64,000 nt of DNA from Rhizobium sp. CIAT894. GTDB lineage: Bacteria > Pseudomonadota > Alphaproteobacteria > Rhizobiales > Rhizobiaceae. The stretch lies in the NCBI RefSeq assembly GCF_000172795.2, contig NZ_CP020951.1, forward strand, positions 124,001-188,000, in the 5' to 3' direction. Positions 29,548 through 38,533 of the stretch are shown here, piece by piece. Within the stretch, counting starts at the first letter, position 1. Every line of letters begins with the position of its first letter. Position numbers and translations under genes: made by a program. Under the pieces are notes generated by a model. It made no database searches and was not told the origin of the DNA. It worked only from the letters and a program-made list of their open reading frames with translations.

Positions 29548-30372
29548 TTAACGGGCTGCTCGGTTCTCAGCCTTCCGGTTCATTCCAGAGCGCACCATCC
29601 CGAACGTCATGCGCCCGAAGCGCAAGCAACATATGATCATCACCGGATAAGCGAGCCTGGGAGCGTCAAAGACGTAGATCAGTCCCCATCCCGCCGCAAC
29701 GAATGCGAGATAAAGGTACAGCGGCCTGAAAGCCGAATTGCTCAACCGCGCAATTCTTTTTCCGACGGTGAGTTGCTGCGCCGGCTGCGGCATACCTTTC
29801 GGAGGCTGATCTGCCTTCAGGCTTGCTGGAATTAGTTCGGAACCTGTCCCGAGCCCGGCAAAGAGCTTTCGGAGTTCTTCTGATTTGAGGGGATCTTCTT
29901 CATCTGAGATGCGAGCCGCGCGGTGCCCGAACGGCGGAACCAGCGCCTCAGGTAAAGTCCAGGGAAGATTGGAGGCCCCATGGGCGCGGGCGAACTCTCT
30001 CAGGCCTTCGGCTTCTGCAACTGTCCAGCTGCACACATCTTCGCCTTCCCACAGCTCTTGGCCCCCATAGTAAATTTCCGACCGGCTGTAAAAGCCCGCA
30101 TTGACGCGGTCTACCAGCCTCTTGAGCGTCAAATTGTCTTCTTCGAAGGTGTCGGGATGTTCGAGGCGCTCTAAAGGCCCCGCGCGCCAAAAGTAGCTTG
30201 CGGCCGTTGCCAGATCGCAGTCCGGCTGCGTCAGGATCCACTCGAACACATCTTCGGCGAAGTCGAAGTTCAGATCTTCTGCAATGGCATGGCGAGCATC
30301 GGGAGACCGGCCGGTCAACCAATCGATCATGGCCCGTTGTTCGGCATCATAGCTTTCAAATTTGCCGTCCAT
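29548..30372 (-). CDS. DUF4274-like protein with C-terminal membrane segments
   Basis: A 274-residue protein. The N-terminal half contains WILTQPDCDLATAASYFWRA (about residues 46-65), which resembles the core of the DUF4274 family; this is from memory. The C-terminal third has two hydrophobic stretches (LYLYLAFVAAGWGLIYVF and AYPVMIICCLRFGRM) likely to be membrane segments, ending in a basic tail. It is read toward the agp terminator and lies exactly between the two terminator-like direct repeats, so it may have arrived as a unit. Function is unknown. Confidence 0.7.
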   Translation of the reverse strand: MDGKFESYDAEQRAMIDWLTGRSPDARHAIAEDLNFDFAEDVFEWILTQPDCDLATAASYFWRAGPLERLEHPDTFEEDNLTLKRLVDRVNAGFYSRSEIYYGGQELWEGEDVCSWTVAEAEGLREFARAHGASNLPWTLPEALVPPFGHRAARISDEEDPLKSEELRKLFAGLGTGSELIPASLKADQPPKGMPQPAQQLTVGKRIARLSNSAFRPLYLYLAFVAAGWGLIYVFDAPRLAYPVMIICCLRFGRMTFGMVRSGMNRKAENRAAR

Positions 30373-30537
30373 CGCTCTCCCTCGGAATGGTCAATCGCCT
30401 ACTACCCTTCAAAGCAACTCTCAGCAATGAGCGGCTTGAATGGTCGGCCTGCTCAAATAGGGAATATACCGTGCGGTGCGCTTGCCGAAGGAATTTTGGA
30501 AGCCCGGCTGGACGTCTTTTCTTACGGGTTGGGCATC

Positions 30538-30595
30538 GAGGAGGCCCACGGTGTGGCAAAGACTGCGGGGGCTTTTTGGGGGTGGCGCTTTGCAA
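30538..30595. repeat. Direct repeat copy 2 (degraded terminator)
   Basis: An imperfect second copy of 29488-29547. The stem is damaged (GGCCCACGG against ACTGCGGGGGC), but CGGTGTGGCAA, the T run and GGCGCTTTGCAA are kept. It occupies the 245-base gap between the DUF4274-like gene and the ABC-3C ATPase, in which nothing else was recognised. Confidence 0.7.
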
Positions 30596-30617
30596 GTGGC
30601 GAGATGAGACGATTGGA

Positions 30618-32618
30618 CTAGGTCAACCACGCAATCGGTATTAGGAAATCTTCATCACCCCGCCAGTTTCCTGCTTCAAAGACATTGTGATGTTGCCCCC
30701 AAGCCTTTTCGTCGGCGTGGTCCAAAACTATAATCTGCAGTCGACCCTTGAAGCTTTGTTGCGCTCGTGCAAGCGCGCTGAAGATACGCCGCGTACTTTC
30801 AAGATCATCGAGGTGGCGGCGGGGGCGGCGCTGGGAAGCAGCGCTAACATCCGGTCTCCCTTCCACGACCTGTTCAAAGGTGTCACTTGGGAAGTACACT
30901 TGGCTCGGTTGATCGATAATCAAGAAAGTAGGGACTGGGTTGTCACCTTTTCGTCTCAAGAAGATACCGTGGAGGCCAAGCAGGGCTGCTAAGTGGTAAG
31001 CCATCCAATTCTCACCGCTTCCGATCTCCCATAAAAAATCAGGCCGGTTGGCTCCATCTCGTACGAACTTTACGTTGAGTTCTTTCTCATCGAGAAGCGG
31101 CGTGCCGGTTGCCCCGGTTACGGCCAACGCCCTGACGAAACGAACAATGTAATCCGAGATCGCAGCTCGAACAGAGGCCTCTTTCTCCCTTCGCGACTTC
31201 TCGTCCGATTGCTTCCGGAGATCCTCGAGTTCTTTTTCTAGATCCGCAATCTTCTTTACTAGCCCCTCTTCACCTTCAACGTCACCCAAGATTTTCAAAG
31301 CTTGTTCGGTGTTGCCAAGAAACCGGTACACTCCCTCAAGGCTTTGTGCGTGTCCTTGTTCGGCCTCAAGGGTGGCTTCGAAAGCTTCGCGGGTTCTTCG
31401 AAGCTGAAGCATGCTTCGCTCATCGGCGAGCAGGCTTTTTTGGATTCCGATTATTTCGCTATCGACCATTGGGGTCGTGGACGCCGTCCCAGCCGACAGC
31501 TCGGTAAGTTCCCTTATCGGCACGGCCAATTGTTGGAGATGGGTGCGAGCTTCATGCGTCTGAGAACCACATAAAACACACTCGCTTGAGGAGACGTGTT
31601 CGAGGAACCAACCGGCCCCCTTCACCCGAGCCTGTTGGTCCTCCAGAACGGCAGTGTAGTCAGAAACCGATCGCCTCAAGCTCTTTAGTCGACGAAGCCG
31701 GCGACGTTGGGATGAGATTGTTGCATCGAGCGCCTTTTCTTGGCTCCGAATTTCTTCCAACCTCTCGACGGATGCAGAAACACGGCCGGATGCAGGGACG
31801 ATAGCGCCAGCATTGCCCACCACCCTTTTAAGTATTTCGACGATCTCTCTCAAATCGGCCGGCGGGTCCCCGGCTGGCAAAAGGCTTAGCTCTTGCGCGC
31901 GGAAGAATGCTCCGGTTGCGTTGGCCCGCCAGTTTTCGATACCGGTACGACGAGTACGCAGGTCCGCCTCCTGCTTGCGCAGTTCCTCCCGCAACATTTG
32001 CATTCGATGGAACCGTTCGATATCGGCGTTGGTGACAACCCCTAAAGCTAAGGGAAGGACGTTTCGAAGCTTCTCGCGGTGTTCACTGGAGTCCGCTTTA
32101 AAGAACAACGTGTACGGGTTAGCTACGATGTGTTGTGGAAGAAAATTGAATGCCGCCATGTCCCTGAATGAAGCGCGCTCGTTGAAGCCGCGAGACTGTT
32201 CAGGATCAAGTCGGAGGTCAGACAGACCAGAGAGCGCGTCCATCATCGCGCGAAAGCGATCCGCGTTCGTTGTTGCTACTGGCAGAATGGGGAGGGGACT
32301 TTCAGCTTCCGGCCCTTCTTGGATCCAGTAAGAGTTGTCGACTTGCCGCCCATCCGGTTTCTTACGAGCAATCCTCATGAGGCCGGCATTCGTTTCGATG
32401 AGCAGACCGTACCATGACGCGTGATCTCTGATTTCTCCGACCGGGATCGTGCAATGTTTACCACCAAGAACGTAATCAATAATCGATATTATCGAAGACT
32501 TACCAGTGGAGCTCCACCCGCTCACAACACTGATTTTCTCAGTATCAAACGTCACGACGCGCGGCTCATGCTTTGGGTCCATCGGCCAAATGATTACCTG
32601 CTTGATAAACAGCTTCAT
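30618..32618 (-). CDS. ABC-3C system ATPase (DUF3732-type, Rad50-like)
   Basis: A 666-residue SMC/Rad50-like ATPase. Walker A GWSSTGKS (residues 34-41) is at the N-terminus. Long coiled coils follow, with a central CVLC pair like a Rad50 zinc hook, then a second coiled coil (about 400-480). The C-terminal lobe has a signature-like [16 protein letters not shown] and Walker [14 protein letters not shown], which is diagnostic for DUF3732. VLDHAD supplies the switch His. In ABC-3C conflict systems such ATPases are encoded with a middle component and an effector (established by comparative genomics), exactly the arrangement here. The start is one base after the middle-component stop. The catalytic residues look intact. 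Confidence 0.85.
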   Translation of the reverse strand: MKLFIKQVIIWPMDPKHEPRVVTFDTEKISVVSGWSSTGKSSIISIIDYVLGGKHCTIPVGEIRDHASWYGLLIETNAGLMRIARKKPDGRQVDNSYWIQEGPEAESPLPILPVATTNADRFRAMMDALSGLSDLRLDPEQSRGFNERASFRDMAAFNFLPQHIVANPYTLFFKADSSEHREKLRNVLPLALGVVTNADIERFHRMQMLREELRKQEADLRTRRTGIENWRANATGAFFRAQELSLLPAGDPPADLREIVEILKRVVGNAGAIVPASGRVSASVERLEEIRSQEKALDATISSQRRRLRRLKSLRRSVSDYTAVLEDQQARVKGAGWFLEHVSSSECVLCGSQTHEARTHLQQLAVPIRELTELSAGTASTTPMVDSEIIGIQKSLLADERSMLQLRRTREAFEATLEAEQGHAQSLEGVYRFLGNTEQALKILGDVEGEEGLVKKIADLEKELEDLRKQSDEKSRREKEASVRAAISDYIVRFVRALAVTGATGTPLLDEKELNVKFVRDGANRPDFLWEIGSGENWMAYHLAALLGLHGIFLRRKGDNPVPTFLIIDQPSQVYFPSDTFEQVVEGRPDVSAASQRRPRRHLDDLESTRRIFSALARAQQSFKGRLQIIVLDHADEKAWGQHHNVFEAGNWRGDEDFLIPIAWLT

Positions 32619-32619
32619 C

Positions 32620-33111
32620 TCAAAACTCGATCATAAGGTGGCGCTGGATGGTTAGGAGTGACTCTGTAGCAAACCAGGCTCCTAGCCGTTTGGAAGCGGC
32701 GAGCATCTCGGTTACAGGGCTTTCGGACTTCCGAAGCGACTTAGGCAACTCGCCTACATTTGCCCTGAAGGCGGGAAGTCACTTAAGCGTCTCGCGAGAC
32801 AAGAGGTCAGCGCTATTCGCAACTTGCAGTGCAAGTAAGGTCGATCCGGAGAAATCCTCCATCCGGGACTGTAAGCCTGCAATTATATCCGGCTTCTCCG
32901 ACACAGCCTTGAGAATACCGCTCTCGAAGTTCATCCGATAAGCTTTATCAACGGTGGGCTTGTGGAACACCATTGCGGACACGACAAAGAAAAGGGGAAG
33001 CGTCGGAGCGTCATCCTCGCCGTATTCGGCGAAGGTTTTTGCAAACTGCCAAAATATGCAGGCCCCGAGCATAGGGTTTCGAAGTACCAGCTCTTCGTGA
33101 TTAGCGCGCAT
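32620..33111 (-). pseudogene. ABC-3C middle component interrupted by an in-frame TGA
   Basis: The ATG at 33111 overlaps the effector stop as TAATG. The frame reads NPMLGACIFWQFAKTF early, typical of middle components, and runs 110 codons to a TGA at 32779-32781. The same frame continues without another stop for 52 codons (LPAFRANVGE, then KRLGAWFATESLLTIQ near the end) to a TGA at 32620-32622, one base before the ATPase start. The tail after the TGA is clearly coding in character, and the full 163 codons match the usual length. So this is a single point nonsense change (for example from TGG or CGA), a read-through site, or a sequencing error. Truncation would remove the C-terminal third. Confidence 0.75.
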
Positions 33112-34280
33112 TATTTTTCTCCGGCGGTCCGAAAGTTTGGATGCCACCAAACCTCATCGTCATCGGCAAGTCGGTGGTAGTGGCCAGAGGTCATATACAA
33201 TTCGCTGCAGTGTTGGCCGCCGAGTGGCTCGCAGTGAAAGTATGTTGTTTCGGAAAGCACTCGTTGCCCCACTTCCGCTGGCTGACGATCCCGATGCACA
33301 CGTTTTTCATTTCGCATTATGTTGCGCCAGCGGGCAATTAAGCGACCACCTCGATCCTGCCATTCGCGATCGGCAACGTCTCCATCTGCGCTAAGTCTAT
33401 GCTTTTCGACATTGAACTGTATGAAGTGTTCCACAGCTTGCAGGAGATCGTCGTCGTCCGCTTCAATCCGGCGCAGATGTTCTGCGAATGGCCGAGCTAG
33501 AGCTCGGTCACGGTCGCTTGCTGCGATCTCTACGTCTCGGGCGGCTCGGGGCAGAAACCTTTGTCGTGCCAGTGAGGTTTCGATTTCTCGACATTGTCGA
33601 ATGCATGCCTGTCGCGAAATCATGCCAGGGAGACTGGCATCCCATGACTCTTTAAGAACTCGAGTCAGCCACCCCAACAGGAAATCGAGAACCTGCTGCT
33701 GCTCCAGACCTGGGTGAAGTGCGAAGCCATTCGCGATCTCGTCGTGCGCAAGTGAAAGCACAAAGCCGTCAACCACCTCAATGCGACTAATGAGTTGGCC
33801 AAGGATTTTGTCGTCCGCCGACAACACATCCCTCATCGTTTCGACAATCTTAGCCTTAGATCGCTGCTTTCCTATAGTTCGCAAGGCCACGACAATGCTC
33901 TCTACCGAGGAGCCAGCGGAGTCTCGCATTGTCTTGAGCATTAATGCGACACCCGCAGTCACAGGCGTGTTCGTAACAATTAGATACCGTTCGCAGAACG
34001 TTCCTGTAGATCGATGTTGTTGCAACCATATTTGAAGCGTTCGCCAAATGGCTTTACTTCGATCGCCGAGCAAATCTGCATCCACGCGGACGCTGTTTTT
34101 ATCTTGCTCTTGGACGATCGGAACGCCGGCTTTGATTTGAGTAATATCGTCGTAATATTCAACCGCCACCGTTACGTCATGGTTGGCACGACTGAGATGG
34201 TACAGGGCTCGCTCGAGCTGCAGGATGTAGCCTGATGCCTGTGGACCCGCTGTATGATCTTTTTTCTGCCCTGCTTCCAC
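33111..34280 (-). CDS. ABC-3C system effector-type protein
   Basis: A 389-residue protein and the first gene of the three. The N-terminal part GPQASGYILQLERALYHL, then VAVEYYDDITQIKAG and AIWRTLQIWLQQ, follows the pattern seen in ABC-3C effector components (an aGy-Q-aL start, an acidic VEYxDD stretch and a W-TL-W helix). The C-terminal half is all-helical and contains NEKRVHRDRQPAEVGQ and VWWHPNFRTAGEK. I cannot name a nuclease motif with confidence. The start is a GTG at 34280, three bases after GGGGGGAAG. Its stop overlaps the middle-component ATG. The three genes form one leftward operon, less GC-rich than the surroundings. Confidence 0.72.
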   Translation of the reverse strand: MEAGQKKDHTAGPQASGYILQLERALYHLSRANHDVTVAVEYYDDITQIKAGVPIVQEQDKNSVRVDADLLGDRSKAIWRTLQIWLQQHRSTGTFCERYLIVTNTPVTAGVALMLKTMRDSAGSSVESIVVALRTIGKQRSKAKIVETMRDVLSADDKILGQLISRIEVVDGFVLSLAHDEIANGFALHPGLEQQQVLDFLLGWLTRVLKESWDASLPGMISRQACIRQCREIETSLARQRFLPRAARDVEIAASDRDRALARPFAEHLRRIEADDDDLLQAVEHFIQFNVEKHRLSADGDVADREWQDRGGRLIARWRNIMRNEKRVHRDRQPAEVGQRVLSETTYFHCEPLGGQHCSELYMTSGHYHRLADDDEVWWHPNFRTAGEK

Positions 34281-34587
34281 CTTCCCCCCAGCACAACTTA
34301 GCGCTTAGGTAGTATGACCAAAAGCCAGCTTGAGTTCAAAGATTTGTGTTATTCTTCGTACGATTTTGCCAGCTGTTCACAACAAAAACTCCATTATGCT
34401 TGCAAATACCCATTTGGCTGACGATCCTACGGGTGTAAAACCATTTCAGCGCGGGACGCTCAACCTTTCCGTTTGAGACAAGTCAGAAAAGCATATTTAC
34501 GCTTCTGGCTCGCCTTGACGGTCTGATTGCCTTCAAAGGAATAACCGGAAATGCGCGCTCTCTAGGTACCCCGGAAAATGTAGTGAT
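34281..34587. other. AT-rich stretch upstream of the ABC-3C operon
   Basis: About 307 bases with lower GC than the rest and no recognisable gene. It should contain the promoter of the leftward ABC-3C operon. No repeat or operator stood out. Confidence 0.5.
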
Positions 34588-34847
34588 TCAAACGCGATCA
34601 CCAAACGCGGCCGACTGGGACGGAGTCGTTGTGGAAGAATACATCCTGTTTCCCGGGTGAGCCGATAAAGCCGTTTGTAGGGTAAGGCATATGCCAGCAA
34701 CGCCTATCCGTCGCTCTTTGACTGAATAGCAAAGCTCTTTACAGAGTTTAACCTGCTCATCAGCCGTCGGCCTAGTTGCCGGATCTCTGCGAAGGCACTG
34801 TTCAATGATGCCGTATATATTTCGGGGCAATTCAGCGAATTGCGGTT
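34588..34847 (-). pseudogene. Remnant of a protein kinase C-lobe
   Basis: Leftward frame with ELPRNIYGIIEQCLRRDP followed by ATRPTADEQVKLCKELCY. This is the end of a Hanks-type kinase domain, where the last helix carries the invariant Arg of the xRPT motif. The preceding catalytic part is absent: the frame runs directly into the Cfa remnant. About 85 codons remain, ending at a TGA at 34588. Confidence 0.6.
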
Positions 34848-35045
34848 TTAGACAATGGTTTTTGCCTTGAAGCCTGCCGCGCAGTAACACGGGTAATAGT
34901 CCCATAGACGGAAAAACTGGTCGGAGTAGCCCATTGCCTTGATGTTGGGCCGGGCAGCGAGAAATCGCCTTCGCCATTCGAGAAGCGTGCGCGCATAATC
35001 CATGCCGAAATATTCGGAATGCGCCAATGGAAGACCTGCGCGCGC
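34848..35045 (-). pseudogene. C-terminal remnant of a cyclopropane-fatty-acid synthase
   Basis: Leftward frame of about 65 codons: LPLAHSEYFGMDYARTLLEW, then RRRFLAARPNIKAMGYSDQF and FRLWDYYPCYCAAGFKAKTI before a TAA at 34848-34850. This matches the last part of Cfa/SAM-methyltransferase proteins. The N-terminal 300 or so residues are missing. It resembles neither of the intact cfa genes (37496, 56919) closely. It sits downstream of the DUF1365 gene, where many proteobacteria carry a cfa gene, so it is likely the decayed original partner. Confidence 0.75.
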
Positions 35046-35187
35046 TGCCTGTCCCTCGATGATGTTTTTGTCGGCAGCATGCCGCCAAACATTCCCGTCA
35101 GGGCTGCCATTGTATCTTCCCGAAAAAATTCAATGGTTGTCACAGTGCGCGAGCCTGGGTGCCTGGAACTCTGCCCGCTCAATGAGG

Positions 35188-36012
35188 TCAGGCGGCGGCA
35201 CGGTAGCTTGCTGTTTCGGGCGGGGGTGGGCTGGTGCGGAAGCGCGCGCCCTTCAGCCAGAGCTTGAGCGCCTCCCAGTGGATGCCGGCCAACACCTTGA
35301 GCGTCATGAAGGGGAAACGTAGCAGGTAGCGCGCGAGGTTGGCGTCGGTCAGTGGTGCGGCATCCGCGTTCAAGGTGGCGGCAAGCATTGGTTCCTTGCC
35401 GGCGGTCTCATGAATGCGCAGGCGCACGGTCTTGCCAGGCGGCAGGATCCGGAAATGGTAGCGCAGCCCCATGTCCATGAAGGGCGAAACGTGAAATATC
35501 TTCGTCCGCATCTGGCGGATTCCGGCGGGACTTTCCTCCCCCGGAAGGACCGGTGCCACGTAGCTGTGCCGTTCGCCGAAGGTATTGCGCACGGCATAGA
35601 TTATCGCAATCAGCCGGTCTTCCCTGTCATAGGCGAAGTAGGTCGAGAGCGGATTGAAGGCATAGCCGAACATCCGCGGGAAGGCGAGCAGGAGAATGCG
35701 CGCGGCCGGCCCCTCGAGCCCGGCAAGCGATAGCAGCCGGTCGGCGAACTGGCGCAGCGTCTCGCCGCTCTCTTCAACATGATCGCACTCATGGAAGGAA
35801 AGGATTCCGGGGCGGTTGACCGAGAGTAGACGGGAGAGTTCCGCAAGTGCGTCCAGGCCGTCGATATCAACCAGCAACGAGAAGACGCTGTAGTTGAAGC
35901 GGTGGCCGAAGGGCTGGAGCCGCTGGTGCATGACCCTGCCGCAGTAGAGTGTGCCAGGTGCCGCGGGCGGGGGGCCGTTGCTGGCCATGGTGGTGATACG
36001 ATCTGCCCTCAT
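35188..36012 (-). CDS. DUF1365 family protein
   Basis: A 274-residue protein of DUF1365, recognised from LYCGRVMHQRLQPFGHRFNY near the N-terminus, the central FGYAFNPLSTYFAYDRED and the KIFHVSPFMDMGLRYHFRI region. In many bacteria DUF1365 genes sit between an FAD amine-oxidase-like gene and a cfa gene and are linked to fatty-acid modification; the activity is not established. Here it is 22 bases downstream of the DUF2147 gene and followed by the Cfa remnant. An internal ATG (MASNGPP) is an alternative start. Confidence 0.88.
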   Translation of the reverse strand: MRADRITTMASNGPPPAAPGTLYCGRVMHQRLQPFGHRFNYSVFSLLVDIDGLDALAELSRLLSVNRPGILSFHECDHVEESGETLRQFADRLLSLAGLEGPAARILLLAFPRMFGYAFNPLSTYFAYDREDRLIAIIYAVRNTFGERHSYVAPVLPGEESPAGIRQMRTKIFHVSPFMDMGLRYHFRILPPGKTVRLRIHETAGKEPMLAATLNADAAPLTDANLARYLLRFPFMTLKVLAGIHWEALKLWLKGARFRTSPPPPETASYRAAA

Positions 36013-36034
36013 GTCTTACCCCTTGCCGAGACCC

Positions 36035-36415
36035 TTATTGGGCAGGCTGCCAATGGACGTTCTTGCACAAAAGGCCACCCAGAATGCAGCCACGGGTGAC
36101 AAGTGATTTTTCCAGGACCTGAACGGTGATCGAATAGGTACGGTCGCGTTTTGCGTCATAAGCAGTGCCTGCCAGTGTGTCTGGCGATTTCGGCTGAAGT
36201 GACATGACCAGGCGATCGCCGGCTTCTTCGCCCTTGCTGGTATCGCCGATCCACAGATTGGTCGCGCAGATGTTGGTGCCGCAGGGCGCGATGCGCACCC
36301 GTGCGTTTCCGTCGTCACGCAGCCAGATCCCGCTCGGATCGACCGCTTGCTGCGGCTGAGACGCGGCGGCGTTCGATATCGCGGCTGTACATGCAATCAG
36401 AACCGCTATCCTCAT
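36035..36415 (-). CDS. Secreted DUF2147 family protein
   Basis: A 126-residue exported protein with a signal peptide (MRIAVLIACTAAISNAAA) and the DUF2147 core DPSGIWLRDDGNARVRIAPC. Four cysteines (PCGTNICAT and TRGCILGGLLCKN) could form two disulphides. The ATG at 36415 follows AGGAGGACGG. DUF2147 proteins are small lipocalin-like periplasmic proteins of unknown role. It forms a two-gene unit with DUF1365. Confidence 0.85.
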   Translation of the reverse strand: MRIAVLIACTAAISNAAASQPQQAVDPSGIWLRDDGNARVRIAPCGTNICATNLWIGDTSKGEEAGDRLVMSLQPKSPDTLAGTAYDAKRDRTYSITVQVLEKSLVTRGCILGGLLCKNVHWQPAQ

Positions 36416-36474
36416 CGGTCCGTCCTCCTTGCTTTTCTGCAATACGCACAGGCCGGCCAATTGGTTCACTGAAA

Positions 36475-36504
36475 TGATCCGGCGAGACGGTGCCGTCGTA
36501 GAGA
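36475..36504 (+). promoter_or_regulatory. RpoE-type promoter for the DUF2177 gene
   Basis: TGATCC (36475-36480), exactly 18 bases, then TAGAGA (36499-36504). This matches the TGATCC-N18-TAAGA-like promoter known for the Rhodobacter RpoE/ChrR system, and two more copies flank rpoE here. The start codon lies 30 bases downstream. Confidence 0.75.
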
Positions 36505-36533
36505 ATGTCGAGAGCATCGTGGAAGGCACCGAT

Positions 36534-36932
36534 ATGAAAACTGTCATCACAGCCTATCTGGCGACCGGCATCGCCTTCCTGATTGTCGATGCCATCTGGC
36601 TGACGACGATGGCCGATCTGCTCTACAGACCGCTTCTGGGCGACAAGCTCGAGCCACAGTTTCTGGTGGCGCCGGCAATTTGCTTCTACCTCATCTATGT
36701 CGCCGGTATCGTGTTCTTCGCCGTTCTGCCGGCTCTTGAAAGCGGTGGTCTTGCCAAGGCGGCACTGAATGGCGCGGTGCTCGGCCTTGTCGCCTATACG
36801 ACATACGACCTGACCAACCAGGCGACCTTGAAAGACTGGCCGCTTGCCATCACGCTCGCCGACATTCCGTGGGGGGCCTTTGTGACAGCCCTCGGCGCGT
36901 CAGCCGGTTTTATGGTCGCCAGTCGCGTCTGA
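36534..36932 (+). CDS. DUF2177 family membrane protein
   Basis: A 132-residue inner-membrane protein with four hydrophobic segments: ITAYLATGIAFLIVDAIWLT, then LVAPAICFYLIYVAGIVFFA, AALNGAVLGLVAYTTYDLTN and WGAFVTALGASAGFMVAS. The DUF2177 signature YTTYDLTNQATL is present. GGAAGG lies seven bases before the ATG at 36534. It has its own RpoE-type promoter. Its last 33 bases overlap the end of the convergent membrane-protein gene. Confidence 0.88.
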   Translation: MKTVITAYLATGIAFLIVDAIWLTTMADLLYRPLLGDKLEPQFLVAPAICFYLIYVAGIVFFAVLPALESGGLAKAALNGAVLGLVAYTTYDLTNQATLKDWPLAITLADIPWGAFVTALGASAGFMVASRV

Positions 36933-37499
36933 TGATCGTTCGGCTTCCGCAAGGATGTTCGAGAACAGGATGGCGACAAAAGCGGTCAGCGTGCTGGCGC
37001 TGATGAGGTTAAGCCGCGCCAGCGCGGCATATTCGGTTGCGCTGTACCTCGCCAGCGGCAGGCTGTAGGCATCGTGGAGCACCAGGAAGGCGGCGACAGC
37101 CAGGGCGGTGAGAGCGAGCCCGACAACGCGTTCGCCCGGGCGAAACAGCAAGAGGGCGATCACCCCGCAGGGAATAAGGAATATTTCGACTGCCGAGGCC
37201 GTGCCGAACAGCCAGGCGGAGAGCACCGTGTTGCCGATCCCCGCCATCGGCAAGAGCGCCCGCCCGGCGAGGCCGTTCCAGCGCGCAACAGCAGGCACGG
37301 CAAGGAAGAGCGGCGTTGAAAGGAAAGTGAACAAGGCGGGTTTGATGTCGGCGCTGACCAGCGAGAAAAGATAAAGCGGATAGAATGGCTGGTTGGAGGC
37401 GACCAGCAGAGCGATGACATTCGCTGCGCCCACACGCGAGTCGTCATTGCGAGCATAGGCCCGTACGCCTGCAACAAGGGTGTCGCGCAAAGAGGTCAA
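36900..37499 (-). CDS. Integral membrane protein, last gene of the rpoE operon
   Basis: A 199-residue protein with five or six membrane segments (for example NVIALLVASNQPFYPLYLFS, ALFTFLSTPLFLAVPAVARW and LVGLALTALAVAAFLVLHDA-like stretches). The start is a TTG at 37499, preceded by CAGGAGA and overlapping the cfa stop by four bases; no ATG fits. No family was recognised. Being last in the rpoE-chrR operon suggests a part in the singlet-oxygen or lipid response. Confidence 0.72.
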   Translation of the reverse strand: MTSLRDTLVAGVRAYARNDDSRVGAANVIALLVASNQPFYPLYLFSLVSADIKPALFTFLSTPLFLAVPAVARWNGLAGRALLPMAGIGNTVLSAWLFGTASAVEIFLIPCGVIALLLFRPGERVVGLALTALAVAAFLVLHDAYSLPLARYSATEYAALARLNLISASTLTAFVAILFSNILAEAERSSDATGDHKTG

Positions 37500-38533
37500 T
37501 CTCCTGGTCCGGCAGGGCGCAGCCGATAGTGGCTGACACCCCAATCCCTGCCATCGGCGTGTCCGAAGAGCCCTGCCGTGGCAAGAAAGAACAGCCGCCA
37601 GCGCCGCATCCAAAGAGCCGCATCCCGCCCGTAGGTGGCCGTGAAAATGGGGCGGATCGCATCCCGATTCCGGTCGAAGTTATCGAGCCAGTCGAGCGCC
37701 GTTCGTTCGTAATGCTTGCCGCTCCAACGCCAGTCCTTTTCGACGATGAAGCTGTCGCCGAACTCCCGCACCAGACCGTGGCTCGGCATCACGCCGCCGG
37801 TGAAGAAATGCCGAGCGATCCAATCCGCCTTGTCGGCGTGGTCGAAGCGATAGGCGGACTTGTGATGGGAGAAGACATGCATGAAGAGCCGACCATCCGG
37901 GCGGATCCAGCAGCGTGCCCGCTGGAGCAACGCCTGCCAATTGGACATATGCTCGAACATTTCGACCGAAACGATCCGGTCGAAAGTCCCCTCGGGAGCA
38001 AAGGCGTTCATGTCGGCGGTGATGATCGTCACGTTCCGGAGGCCGCGCCGTCTGGTTTCGGCCTCCAGATAAGCGCGTTGGGACGACGAATTCGACACGG
38101 AGACGATGCGCGCAGCAGGGTAACGCTCGGCCATGAACAGGCAAAGGGAGCCCCAGCCACAACCGAGTTCCAGAATGTCCTGGCCGTCCGCAAGGTCTGC
38201 ATGGGTGCAGGTTTCCTCCAGGGCCGCAACCTCGGCTTCGGCCAGCGTGGTGCCGGATGAGGCATATAGGCAGGAGGAATATTTGCGGCGCGGACCGAGC
38301 GTCAGCGCAAAAAACGCCGCCGGCAGCTCGTAATGCTGCTCGTTGGCTGCATCGGTGTGAACGGCGATTGGCCATTTGTCCATCGATCGCGCAAACTCAC
38401 GATCCGTCGGGCCGCTTCCGTCCACCAGCAGCCGGCGCGTGCGGCCGACCAGCCGGCTGATGCCGAAGCGCAGGGCATAATCGGGAAGTGGCAGCCGTTC
38501 GGCGGCCGTAATGGCGGTAACCGATAGATTCAT
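37496..38533 (-). CDS. Cfa-type SAM-dependent methyltransferase in the RpoE operon
   Basis: A 345-residue cytoplasmic methyltransferase related to cyclopropane-fatty-acid synthase but shorter at the N-terminus. The SAM-binding motif ILELGCGWGSLCLFMAERYP is near residue 120, followed by VSVSNSSSQRAYLE and the motif FDRIVSVEMFEHM. Cfa-type enzymes methylate the double bond of phospholipid acyl chains. In Rhodobacter, RpoE-controlled Cfa homologues belong to a furan/methylated fatty-acid pathway, so a similar role is inferred. It overlaps its neighbours on both sides by four bases. Confidence 0.88.
   Translation of the reverse strand: MNLSVTAITAAERLPLPDYALRFGISRLVGRTRRLLVDGSGPTDREFARSMDKWPIAVHTDAANEQHYELPAAFFALTLGPRRKYSSCLYASSGTTLAEAEVAALEETCTHADLADGQDILELGCGWGSLCLFMAERYPAARIVSVSNSSSQRAYLEAETRRRGLRNVTIITADMNAFAPEGTFDRIVSVEMFEHMSNWQALLQRARCWIRPDGRLFMHVFSHHKSAYRFDHADKADWIARHFFTGGVMPSHGLVREFGDSFIVEKDWRWSGKHYERTALDWLDNFDRNRDAIRPIFTATYGRDAALWMRRWRLFFLATAGLFGHADGRDWGVSHYRLRPAGPGD

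Noticed and set aside
32779..32781. TGA as a selenocysteine codon in the middle component
   Set aside because: No selenocysteine element is evident next to it and this family has no known redox site at that point; nonsense change or error is simpler.
34588..35088. A single intact 166-codon gene
   Set aside because: Its N-terminal half is a wrong-frame reading of the Cfa remnant and only the C-terminal part resembles a kinase, so it is two decayed pieces.
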